Assembly (NCBI GenBank): GCA_021234155.1
Contig: JAJEKV010000081.1
Location: 4,060,606-4,124,605, forward strand
Reading direction: 5' to 3'
Length of the DNA: 64,000 nt
From: Isoetes taiwanensis
Taxonomy: Eukaryota > Streptophyta > Lycopodiopsida > Isoetales > Isoetaceae
In this document: piece by piece, positions 33,622 to 45,739 of the stretch
Numbering within the stretch: position 1 is the stretch's first letter
How the letters are laid out: each line of letters begins with the position of its first letter
Notes under the pieces: generated by a model
What the model saw: the letters and a program-made list of their open reading frames with translations, nothing else
Databases searched by the model: none
Told to the model about the DNA's origin: nothing
Translations under genes and position numbers: made by a program

Positions 33622-36190
33622 TTATCCGACAGAATATCTTCTCTTTAACTCTGTTAAATTTTCTAGCACCACCAAGAAATCAAACTGATGGGTCTCAAGG
33701 GATTCCTTATTGTTAGAGACTTGCTTCAGACCCTTCCTTGATGTGCACTCATTGAACTGACAGGTTTCACACATTGAAGTGGGACCTGAGCTCCTTCGTT
33801 TACTTTCTTGGATTTTGAACTTATCAGGAACGCCAGCAGTATGGATCTTTTTATGCTTACATCCTATTCTGGAAAGATTCACATTATTCTTTTCCATCTC
33901 CATCTTCAGTCCAGAAACCCTTGGTTGAAAATGACTTATAGAACCAGCCGATGTTTTCAATGTGACCTGGACATTACTTAACCACTCATGGCATATATGT
34001 TCGAGAGCAACACATAAGCTGAGTCATTGGAGGCTCTACACTCAGAACATGTCCTAATGCTTGCTCACCTAGTTCCTTATTACCGTAAACTTTGCATGCA
34101 GCTAGAAGGGAAGTCCAAGATTCCACAGCTGTTTCAAATGGCATGCTGTTAATAAAATCGAGTGCCTGATGAAGCTGCCCTATACGCCCAAGCAGGTCAG
34201 TAATACAAACATAATGTTGCACTTTCAGAGTAATGCCATAGTCCCCTGTGATTGAAGAAAAATAATAACATCCTTTATCTAGCAGACATGCATGATTGCA
34301 AGCTGACAAAGCAGAAATAAATGTGATATCATCTGGCCTTACAAGATCGAAAGTAGCATGATTTCAAACATTTTCAGAGCCTCCATGCCATCTCCATGCT
34401 GAGCATATCCTGCAATGATTGCATTCCATGAGACAATATCTCGTACAGGCAAACTCCAGAACACCTGACGGGCATCCTCTATGCTGCCACATTTAGCATA
34501 CATGTCAATAAGAGTATTGCCAATAATACTATTCAGCTGAGGGATATTTTCTAAAATGCTTTTATGAATTTTCTTTCCCTCTTGCAAAGCTGCTACACCA
34601 GAACATGCACTCATCAAGCTTACAAAAGTAGCTTCATCGGGTTTAACACCTTCCTGTGCCATAAGATCGATACGAAAGATCCAGAGCTTGTTTTACGTCA
34701 GCATTTTCTATATATCCTGTGAACATTGCATTCCAGGAGACAACGTCTTGTACAGAAAGAATTTCAAACACACAACATGCACTCTCTATGACTCCACATT
34801 TAGCATACATACTGATGAGGCTACTATTTATAAAGATGTCTAAGTGCTCTCCCATAAGTAATATGCTAGCATGGACCCATTTGCCATATTCCATGACCAT
34901 AGCAGATGTGCAAGAACTTAAAATGCTAACAAAACTGAATTTATCTGGCTCAATGTCATCTATAGACATTTGCTTAAAAAGTTGTAGGGCTCCCAAGTAA
35001 TCTCCATTGTGCACATATCCTGCTAACATTATGTTAAATGATACAATAGTATGTAGACTCAGCCTGTTAAAAACTTGGCACACATTACTTATGTTACCAC
35101 AGCCAGCATACATGTCGACAAGTGTACTCCCAACATAAACATCAGACTCACATCTAGCTTGTAGTATATCAGCATGGACACGTTTACCTTGTCCCTGACC
35201 TGAGCATGCACCTACAATGCTCATTAAAGTAACTTTATTGGGCTTGAAGCCTTGTTGCTGCATTTCGTTATAGTACTCAAGAGCTTCAGGCCCATCACCT
35301 TCTTGGATGAGACCACCAATCATTGCACTCCATGAGACAACATTTTGTGCAGGAAGTCGTTTGAATACCTGCCGAGAATCTTCCATGCTTCCACATTTAG
35401 CATACATGTCAATTAAACTGCTTCCAAGAAAGATATCCAACTCAAACCCAACTTCCAGAATTTTAGCATGAAACAACTTTCCAGATTGTAGAACCAAATT
35501 AATAGCACAAGCATTTATAACACCTACAAAGGTGAATTTATCAGGGGACACACCCTTCAATAGCATTTGATTGAACAGATAAAAAGCTACTTTACTATCC
35601 CCATGTTCTACAAACCCAGCAATTATTGTAGTCCATGTGCAGACATCTTGTGTGCGCATTCTAATGAAGACTCCATAAGCATCGACTATTCTGCTGCATT
35701 TAGTATACATATTCAGTAGTGTATTGCCAACATAAATATCATTCTCACATTTAGCCCTCAAGATGTTAGCATGTACCAATTTCCCTTCTTCCATAGCAGA
35801 CATAATGGCACATGCATTCACAATGCTAGCAAAAGTTACACGGTTGCACTTGACTTGCTGATCTTGCATTTGAAAAAACATTTTAAAAGCATCATTCGCT
35901 CGATCATGTTGAGTATATCCAGAAATGATCGTACTCCAGGTACAAGTGTCTCTAATGGATAACCTGTCAAAAATCACTTCGGCAGTCTCCATGCCTCCAC
36001 ATTTTATGTAGGTGTTGATAAGAGCATTCCATAACAGGATTCCTAGACTCAATGTTTTCTTCACAAAACTGGCATGAATTTTCTTTGTTTCTGATAAGGC
36101 CTTCCTCTCGATACAGCTGTGCAAGGCAGAGATGCAAGTTTCTTGGTTTAACGGAATGCTTACTTGTTTTACTAGCTCCACATTGTGCAT
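33622..36190 (-). pseudogene. PLS-class PPR gene with at least two frameshifts
   Basis: An open frame of 515 codons starts at 36190 (MHNVELVKQVSIP) and holds tandem repeats such as LGSSLIDMYAKCGSMEDSRQ, GSTLVDMYAGCGNI and FINSSLISMYAKCGVIESA. A shift near 34665, where a GATCTT word is duplicated around an insertion of about 13 bp, moves into a frame starting QEGVKPDEATFVSL. A second shift near 34340 moves to VRPDDITFISALSACNHACL and an E domain (ESWTSLLAACKVYGNKELGE). A third near 34010 leads to an unusual charged tail to 33622 that does not look like E+ or DYW. This is the best preserved PPR in the window; sequencing error at one or more shifts is possible. It would be organelle-targeted if intact. 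Confidence 0.85.
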
Positions 36191-36429
36191 GGCATAGCGC
36201 CATTGAAAAGACTTGTGAAATACCTAGCCGATCAACACTGATTAAGCACTCACTGACTATGTAAAATGCACGTAATATATATTCCAGTTTTTGGTACTAT
36301 TCTCCCTCAATGTTGTCGAAGTGAAATCTCCACAAATAGACATATCACAGACTTTGTTTCCAAATGAATGTCATTATAAAAGCTCTATTTGCAAAACTCT
36401 CCAATTTAGAACACCACCATAAACTTTTT

Positions 36430-37507
36430 CTTTTATTGGCAAATGCTACAGTGAGCTGGTCAACAGAGAATGATGGATCAGGCAGATTGGATGGCACTGA
36501 TGATGCTTGAGAGATGACGCCATCTCTTCTTCCTGTTGGAACATCCCAATGAGGACCACCAGACTGCAAAGTAAATAAGAAAATTAAACTAGATTAAGAA
36601 AGGTATCATCTTACTAGCCAAGTGAAAAATACAGATCATAACTTACTGAAGAGACTGCATCACGAGCTGCTAAAGCAACTAGGTCAGCACAGGAAACAGT
36701 TCCTGGACAGACCGCTTCAACCGTGTTCTTGATTGCATCAATGACTTCATAACCACCCACTGTCAGATTGCCTTGACTATCCTTTTCTGTCTTGTTTGTT
36801 CCGGTCGACTCGAGCAAGATTGAGCCATCACATCCCTGTGAAGAACCCTACATATAGCAAAACTAGGACATAAATGCTGCTGCTTTGTAGACCAGTAAGA
36901 AACCCAAATCACAACCCTATTCAACAAAATCGATAATCCTATTGATGATGCCTAAGCACCTAGATCATGCTAAAACGGCAATACGAAAAACAATCATGCT
37001 AAAACTACTATACAAAAAACAATCATGCTGCATAGATCAATAAGAACCCAAATGAGCTAAACAAAAAAAATTAGCCCTGTTCAACAAAATCAATAACCCT
37101 ATTCATGATGCTCAAACACCTACATCATGCTGCTAAAACTAAAATAGGAAAAACAATCATAGCATAGATCAATAAGAACCTAAATGAACTAATGATAAAA
37201 TTAGCCCTGTTCAGCAGAATGGAGAACCCTATTCCTGATGCCTAAACATCTAAGTTAAATCATGGAAAAACAATGGCCCAAATCTTACCTCAACAAAACA
37301 GTCGTGGAAAAAAAGTCTTAGCAATCTAGCAGCAATAATCGGATTGCTCTGAACAGCAGCCACAACATTTTGCTGAACAATGCTCTCTGCTCTAGGGCAA
37401 GTGGAATCGTAAAATCCAACAAGAAGCTGGCTTCGCCCAACAACAGAGCAAATAGCCCATATAAGAGCTTGGATTACTGCAGCACGAGCCATGGAAATAA
37501 TCTCCAC
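36430..37507 (-). pseudogene. Class III peroxidase, 3'-truncated
   Basis: Class III peroxidases are secreted haem enzymes of the cell wall. Exon 1 (37289-37507) encodes a hydrophobic leader, then [14 protein letters not shown] and [13 protein letters not shown] with the distal Arg and His. Exon 2 (36647-36835) encodes [11 protein letters not shown], the first calcium-site motif, through [19 protein letters not shown]. Exon 3 from 36563 encodes [14 protein letters not shown] and [12 protein letters not shown], where homology stops near 36430. Introns have GT-AG ends at the usual family positions. The proximal haem-ligand His region (usually SGAHTIG) and the rest are missing, so no active enzyme can be made. 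The start could be 37507 or the internal Met at 37492. Confidence 0.88.
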
Positions 37508-37725
37508 CTCCTCACTGCAAATGCAAAGCGCAAATCGTTGTCATAGCTATGTTTGCTGGAGGAAGCTGTGCAGGGGCTGGATGACCTAGCATTTACAGGC
37601 AGCAGCCAGTTTTTAGCAGTCACCAGCATATGCTAGGCATATGCCGGCATATACCTGGATATGCCCACATACCCACATAAACGGGGGCAACCCAAAAAAA
37701 AATTCGTACCTTAAAAAAAAAAAAA
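37508..37725. other. Upstream flank of peroxidase
   Basis: No promoter element is certain. A CATATGC/GGCATAT-rich stretch at 37625-37675 forms overlapping short palindromes. Confidence 0.35.
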
Positions 37726-37800
37726 AATGTGGTTCATTCTCTATTCATCTTCTGTAAGAAATTCTCGCTCTAAATTACTTGCTTAATTAATTCAGTTATT
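37726..37800. repeat. Dispersed repeat, copy C (unoccupied site)
   Basis: Runs without interruption from ATGTGGTTCATTCTCTATTC through TTCTGTAAGAAATTCTCGC to a TTGCTTAATTAATT block. At the copy A locus the same sequence is split by about 570 bp (27500-28072). It is preceded by a run of 15 A. Confidence 0.8.
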
Positions 37801-38211
37801 TTGTTTTCAGCTACAGTTTTTACTAAACATTTGCCATACCCTACTGGTGTTATTCATGCTCTTCGTTTTAGCTTTGCCATGTCTGTAATCAGGTGTAATG
37901 AACTTGTTTCTTCACATCCTAAAGATTATAGTCATCTTATTTGGCTGAGGTGATTTTGCTTCCTGGTTAGATAAATATGTGAAATTTTTTATGCTCAAAA
38001 GTTTGAAATTGTTGGTGCTACCATTGTTGGTGCTTAAACATCAACATCGTAATAAATGCACTGCTGCAAAGGACACATCTCTGTCTTAACTGAATGCAAC
38101 CACATACATCTCTGAATGGTTGGCTGCAATTGTGTTTGTCTGTGTAATCATAAGGCGTTCAAACATTAAAATCACACCTACTCTGAAATCAATAAATGCT
38201 TTGATATGTAG
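37801..38211. other. Intergenic stretch left of LTR
   Basis: No gene recognised; AT-rich with no repeat noted. The right end is the putative LTR start. Confidence 0.4.
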
Positions 38212-39047
<836 letters not shown>

Positions 39048-39051
39048 ATTT

Positions 39052-39063
39052 TGGTATCAGAGT
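39052..39063 (+). other. Primer binding site (initiator-Met tRNA)
   Basis: TGGTATCAGAG, complementary to the 3' end of plant initiator-Met tRNA, the standard minus-strand primer of many plant Ty3/gypsy elements. Confidence 0.88.
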
Positions 39064-39087
39064 CCGATTTTCCTAGAATCTGTACTA

Positions 39088-40462
39088 ATGGCTCATCGTT
39101 TCAATATCCCTGAAAGCCAGTATTACCAGGCATTAAGAACTGCTGATTTTATAGCAAAAAAATTTGCTAATCAGATAGCACTGCCACCACCTACATCCCC
39201 ATAAGATTATCAACGTAAACTAGAGCAGATCGTTCTACTTTATGGGTTTTTACCTGGTGATGTTAAGCAGCCTCCATTACCCAGAGATCCCCCACCTGCA
39301 AATCCGCCACCACCTGAAAATTTGCTACCCGCAAATCCTCCGCCACCACCAGTTAACTCCAATCCAGATCCTATGGTTGCTGCAGAAACTGATTTTCAAA
39401 ATAAGAAGGACAATGTTCCTAAATGGTTAGAAAAAGTGGATCTGTTGTACTTCAGTGGCGGATACCTGTTAAGCCAATGCAGGTAATAAGTTTTCTTGGA
39501 ATTTGGGAGAAGTTCTTTGAAAGAGTTAACGCGACCGAACAAGAGAAACTACAAGCCATGGATACTTATCTAGATGAACAAGCACAAGTTTGGTGGCAAG
39601 GCTGCAGATTGATGCAGCATGAGGTTAATTCATGGACATTATTCCGTAGTGCATTCGAAGCCCACTACTTGCCTACAAATTATCATACAATATTGCAAAA
39701 GGAGTGGGATTTTGTTAAGCAGGATGACGGAGAAACTATGTCTGATTATTATATGAAATTCAGTCATCTGAGTTCACAAGTTAGAAACTTGGGTGAAAAT
39801 AAGCTTTTAAAGAAGTTTGTAAATGGTTTAAGGGAAGAAATATTTGCAGAGTTAGATCTTATTGAACGAACCAATATGGTAGATGCAATTAAGAAAGCAG
39901 GAGCTGCAGAAGAGAAATTAAATCCCAAGACTCGCAAATTAGTTATTTGGGGTTGGAGCACCTTCTCGGGAATAGAAAAGATTGAAGCGCAAAAATTTTG
40001 AGAATAGAAGGGATAAGAAAAATAAGAGAGGACGTGACGAGCGGAAGTCAAGGTATAATGGTAGGAATGGAAAGCGCTCAAATAATGGACAGAAGGCTAA
40101 GCCAGAGCAAAATAAAGGGCCAAAGACTGGATGTTATCTTTGTGGAGGACCGCATTACCAATCTAACTGTCCAAAGAATACAGTTTCAGTGGATAAGATC
40201 GTAAAGAAAGTGCAGTTCAAAGAGCCCATACCTAAAGAACGGCATGTTGCTCAACCTCACCATGTGAAGGACAGACCAGAAACTTCTAGGGAAGGGGAAG
40301 AAAGGAATAAAGGAAAGCTCGCAGCTATCGAGCAAGAAAAAGGGAGACTGCAAATTGCATACCTACAAAATTTGTCGGGAGTAGATACAGGGTCTCCAGA
40401 AACATGGTTGTTTAAAATGAAAGGTTCAATAAAAGGCCAGGATGTGATTGTTTTACTTGACG
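39088..40462 (+). pseudogene. gag: Ty3/gypsy gag with start of protease, disrupted
   Basis: Gag forms the retrotransposon particle. The ATG at 39088 (MAHRFNIPESQYY) opens 38 codons to a stop at 39202, and the same frame continues, proline-rich, to about 39480. After a frameshift come the retrotransposon gag domain (WWQGCRLMQHEVNSWTLFRS, then FVKQDDGETMSDYYMKFSHL) and, after another shift near 39990, a basic linker and a zinc knuckle CYLCGGPHYQSNC at 40132-40170 (C-x2-C-x3-H-x4-C). The protease begins (GQDVIVLLDD) and breaks off at about 40462, just at the active-site Asp region, where unrelated LINE sequence starts. No RT, RNase H or integrase of this element is in the window. Confidence 0.85.
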
Positions 40463-43400
40463 ATCGTTTCACTGCCGCCGCACTCAGGTTTCCTCAACCT
40501 AAAAAAAACCAGACCAGACCGTAATCTACACAACCCTAAAAAAAACCCTAAAACTAATGTGAGGATATTCACACCCACCACAAAAGAAGCCTCCACCACA
40601 GGATTTTCCCCCTTTAGAAATACTATTTAGTACACCTGGATGAATACGGCCACCAAATCATATGAAAACCTTAGAGAAAACAGTACAAAAACACAAAAAA
40701 AAACCCCTGTTATAATGCTAGATATTGATATTCCACTCATAATTGAGAACATCAAACCTACCCCTTGGCTTATTTCTTCAGAAATTGCAGAACAAATAGC
40801 TTCATTGCTGGACGTTAAAGATGGATCCACAGCAGCATGTTCAGTGCACTGGTAATTTGATGGATGAGATAGTTTTAGATACACTTGACAGAGATGTGGT
40901 GAACAAGGATCTTGAGCAGAATATTGTTGCAAGAAAAAATATGCTTTTACATGAGGAACCAGATGGACTTGACACTCAAAATTCATCTGACTCAAATTTG
41001 GCAGACTTGACTACCTTTCCCCCAAAGCAAGTTCCTTTAGAGCCTTCTTCTCCTTTGATAGGATAATTTGCATACTTACTTCTTCTAATTCTCCAACAAA
41101 ATATTTGAATTTGTTCCTGGGGAGGGGGCATTTGATAATAGTCATAATAAGTCAGATAAGGAAAATTGGGATAAAGATGTTTTTTTTATGATAATTGCAA
41201 CTCTAGTGACTTGAATAAGCAAACCAGGCCTACTCTTAAATCTAATAGTTCTAGAGTCAATAGTACTGACCTATCCTTATTGGACCTTACCGATTTGAAT
41301 AACACACCTGCTGCTAATACAAGAAGCAAAAGTAAAAAAGAAAAAGGGAGAAAAAGATCTTTAAGAATTTGATCTACCTTTACTGCTTCTTTCCATCCTT
41401 ATTAGTGTCTTGCCTTCATGAAGATCCTTTCCTAGAATGTTAGAGGTATTAAAGGTCTCATTAAAAGAAAAAGAGTGATCTCTCAAATCAGAAGCTATAA
41501 TGCTGATATAATCCTCCTTCAAGAGATTAAGCTTCCCAAGTTTGAAACTTCCAACCTTGGTGACTGGATCTTCTACTTGGATTGAAGCTAGTGGTACTAG
41601 TGGTGGTATTGCAATTATTTGGAGAAATATCAAGCATGTCTCCTATTTCAACTGTCCCTCCAAAATGTGGCAACTTGTTATGTTTGCCATAGGTGACACC
41701 ACCTTTGGTTTAATTAATATATAAGCCTCTACCAACCCTAAAGATAGGGAGATTTTATGGCCTAAGATTAGCTCCTGGATCTCTAATGAGCCTACTCTAA
41801 TTGGATTACTGCGGGGGACTTCAACAATACTCCTTGGGATATGAAGTTGGATAACATAATTAATATGACCACCTTGGAGAGATGTAATTAGGACATCTTT
41901 ATCTCTAATTCCTCTCTGGTTTATGTACCCTCCTCCACAGCTACTTATACTTGGTCTAACAAACAAAAAGATGCTACTAGAGTCTATTGTGCTTTGGACA
42001 GATTTTATGTTTGTAGCCCGAATTCCTCTTTCTGTGACAACTGTTTTGTTACTAGTGATGAGCTCTTCAATTCTGACCATCAGCCTCAATTCTTACACAC
42101 TTGTCATCTCAATCAAATTCCTTGAGATGGATCTGTTTCTTATAAATGTGATTGTGCCCTGCTCAATAATGATTCTTTTGTGAATGAGTTTAGGAAATAC
42201 TATCAGAATATTAAGATTGACTGCTCATTCCATGAAACAGTTTTATTCTAAGATCAAGATGATTAAAAATTGGATCAAAGATGGTCTAAAACGAGACATT
42301 TGGTGAAATTAAAAGAGAAAGAAAGCCTTTTCTCTCAAATGAGGGAAATTAGGTCCCTGCTCCAGGATGACCCCTATAACAAAAATCTACATATTAGTGA
42401 GGAGATAAGTGAAAATCATCTTAAGAACATTGAGGAAATTGAAGATAAGAGTTCTTCCATTAAATGCAAAATTAAACATAATAATGAGATGGACAAAAAC
42501 TGCTCTAAGTTCTTCTTCAAAGTAGCTAGAAATAGGTTGCTCAGGAATTCAATAACTCAGGTTAAAACTGATTCTGGTGCTTTGGTGAAGGATCCAAAAG
42601 ATATTAAGACCTTCTTTCATGATAATTATGCATCCATGTTTTCTTAATCTCCTCTTGGTAAAGGGGACTTGACAAAAGAAAGGAATTTCCTATCTCTTAT
42701 GGATGATATTATTCCCACTTCTGTGGATGGTATGGATGGCTCTCTTGTCATTCCAACCAATGAGGAAGAAATTCTTAATATCTTGAAATCCTTTGGTAAG
42801 AGCAAATCTCCTGATCTCCCTAGTGAATTCTACCTTCACTTTTGGGATATTCTTAAGAATGATCTTTTTTCTATGGTGAGAGGCTTTTGGAATGTCAATC
42901 ATTTGCATCCCTCTTCCTCTGTTGGATTTATTTCTCTTATTCCCAAAGTTGACAATCCTACAGCCTTTTTCGAATGGAGATATATCTCTCTCACCAATAC
43001 TACTTATAAGATTTGTGCTAAAATCATTGCTTCCAGAATCAAGGCTGACTTACATAAAAATATTAATCGCCAATAGGTTTATTCTAGATAATTATATTGT
43101 AGCTATGGAAGGCCTTCGTTGGAATAAAGTCTCTCAACAAAATTGTGTTATGTGAAAATTGGATTTCAAAAGAGCCTTTGATACTGTCGGATGGAATTTT
43201 TTAGATTTTGCTCTTACTAAGTTGGGATTTCATCCTAAACTCATGTAAACTCAAGCTTCTAATTCATGGTCTTAATGTCAAATCTAATTCTGTTGTGATT
43301 GTTAATGGATCTCCTTCCCAATTCTTCCCTCTATCTCGAGGTGTGAGGCAGGGATGTCCTCTTACCCCATACTTCTTTTTGATTGTAGCAGATATGTTGT

Positions 43401-44275
43401 CTAAGGCTATTCATCACCTTCAATCTCTGGGTAAAATTACTGGTTTGAAAATGCCTAATATGTTGATTCTCTCACTATCTCTCAATATGCTGATGACACG
43501 ACACCTTTGCCTTCTTGGATGCCAATGACTCTAACATTGAATTTTTTCTTGACTTCCTCAGCTAATTCTCTGCTGCCTCTAGTGTCTATCTAAATCTATC
43601 CAAATGCACTATCATTGGTGATATTAGTCAATCTCACATTGCTGATATTAAGATCTCAAACTGCATGCAAGCCTCCAAGTTGTTAGGCATGCCTCTCTCT
43701 CTTAATTCTTGCTTGAAAGGCCTTTGGCAGCCAATCATATAGACAGAATTAAGAAGAAGCTTAATATCTACAGAAATTGTTTATCATTTGCTGGTAGGAC
43801 TCTAATTGCTAATTCTGTTCTTGTTATGCCTTGATTGCTCCAAAGAGCTGGAGAAAATAATCAGGAAATTCATTTGGAATCCTGGTTAATTGGAATTCAG
43901 TGTCTAGAGTTAAAGAATTGGGAGGTTTAGGTTATAAAGATCTTCATATGCAGGTCTGTGCTTTAGCAAGCAAATATATTTGGAGATCTTTTGTAAATTG
44001 TAACAGTTCTACCTCTCAGTTTATCAGATATTGATTATCTTGCTCTCATCCTGATGGTCATCCTTCTATTGCCCATTCCATTCCTACAGTTTGACATTGA
44101 AGCCACTGCCATTGCACATAAGAGATAGTATGCTGACAAATATGACAGGAAGTGGAACTCAATTGGAGTATTTAAGGGTCCATATGATTTATTTATCTAC
44201 AATTTAAGGGTCATTGATTCTAATACTCCTTTTGTTGACCATGATAGCTTATCTCAAACAATGTAAAGGAGTTGG
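40463..44275 (+). mobile_element. L1-type LINE, decayed, inserted in gypsy protease
   Basis: Follows the broken gypsy protease without a gap. 40463-41400 is A-rich leader or ORF1 relic with no clear motif. From 41418 the endonuclease starts: MKILS, a stop, then NVRGIKGLIKRKRVISQI and ADIILLQEIK. The reverse transcriptase has FISLIPKVDNP near 42926, DFKRAFDTVGWNFLDFALT near 43160, RGVRQGCPLTP near 43339-43371, and the catalytic QYADDTT near 43483-43503. The C-terminal zone with VKELGGLGYKDL lies near 43912. Many stops and shifts make it inactive. No poly(A) tail is obvious; the 3' limit is approximate. Confidence 0.82.
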
Positions 44276-44284
44276 GGCAGGGAA

Positions 44285-44875
44285 TAAATTACTAATCGCA
44301 TATTTCTTATTAGTCAGAATGACTTTAGCTAAACTTGCTTGATGTTAATCTCAAAACTTTCTGTGGTTTAGCTAAACTCTACCCATTTTTCCTCTCATAC
44401 TTTCTAGCGTTTAGCTAAACTAACCCAAACATAATTCGAATAATTTCTATGGTGTGGCCAACAAAAAATATTAAGCCAAATTACTATACTTTTTTTCAAT
44501 TGTTTCCATTTATTTTAGTAATTTTCTTTGTGAAAAAATTCTAAAATAATGCTAATTAGCAAACTCTACGACTCAAATTAATTCATAATGCTACAAACTA
44601 AACTACTAATCATATATTTCATATAAACTAGAATGATGTTAGCTAAACTAGCCCGAAATTCATTCTAAAAGTTTCTATGGTTTAGCTAAACAATACAAAA
44701 TTTCACTCTCTTACTTTCTAGCGTTTGGCTAAAGAGCTCCAGGGTTGGTGCAATCCCGAAAAAGGTTAAGCTAAAATTATTATTTTTTTCCGAAATTTTT
44801 CCATTTACTTTAGCCAATTTTTTTTGAAAATGTGCTAGAAAATTGCCAAATAGTTAACTTTAGCCCTTAAATTAT
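44285..44875. repeat. Diverged tandem duplication, about 300-bp unit
   Basis: Two units (from about 44285 and 44600) share the order AAACTACTAAT/AAATTACTAAT, TTAGCTAAACT, TCTATGGTTTAGCTAAAC, CTTTCTAGCGTTT(A/G)GCTAAA, a T-run with TTTCCATTTA, and a TTTGAAAAT-type end. TTTAGCTAAA is itself palindromic. It has no coding content. Confidence 0.75.
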
Positions 44876-44879
44876 TCCA

Positions 44880-45735
44880 TGAGCTGGGGATGGAAGTTCA
44901 GAAGTGAGCTTTGAAGATAAGAAAGACCTTAGTAGCCTGATGGAAAGACTATGTACATACTGAGACATTGGACAAAGAAACAGTTTGGGTCAGACTATTT
45001 TGCAAGTGATGCAGGTGCAGTGCATGTTCGATTTTCTCTTCATGTATCACTGCTACATGTCAGACATGCAGTTCACTAGATATAGGGAAACATATTATAC
45101 ACACAAATTGTTGGCAGACTTTTATAGTTCTATTCTTCTTATCCTTGGCAATATAGACTTTGACTCTGCCTTTAGTGAAGCTGAAAGATACACTGCTGAT
45201 CGCTACTTCTTTGATTTTGCTGACCCCTTCTGCTCCTTTTACAATGCCAAATTTGATGCTGCCTCTTTTTAAGCCCTCTGGCGCCTCTGGCATGTTCCCT
45301 GATTTTCCTTTCCTAAAGCCTACCAACTCAGCCCATAATTGTTCAAATATTAAATCTATATCTAGTAATGGTTTTTGGTTGGCTAATTTTCCTTTCAGGT
45401 ATTGGACATCTTTGGCCATAGTAATCTGATTCTCTTTTTCATCTACTGGAAGGATACACAAACATACAAAATTTTGTTTAAGGATGGTGGAAGCATAGAA
45501 GTTTGGAAGCTCAGCTATAGCTTTACAAGATTCCTATTTGAACATTCCTGAACTAACCTTTTGGACAAGACTATAGTGAAATGGTATCTCTGTGGTTTTA
45601 ATTTCCCACTGAAAGGTGCCAAATGAATTTTATGCTTCATAGTTTATTCATTCTCTGCTATTTTTTGGCAGAATAATGTACGACTTTTCTTGATTTATGA
45701 AAAAATCAACTCACACTTGGTAGTGTTGACAAGGT
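44880..45735. other. Unresolved stretch with one protein-like minus frame
   Basis: Minus-strand 45060-45461 reads as a charged open frame with DVQYLKGKLANQKPLLDIDL and EGLKRGSIKFGIVKGAEG. It looks like real former coding sequence, possibly retroelement-derived. I do not recognise it. Nothing else is supported here. Confidence 0.4.
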
Positions 45736-45739
45736 CTAT

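Noticed and set aside
34719-36264. Plus-strand open frames over the PPR gene
   Set aside because: Shadows of the minus-strand PPR coding sequence.
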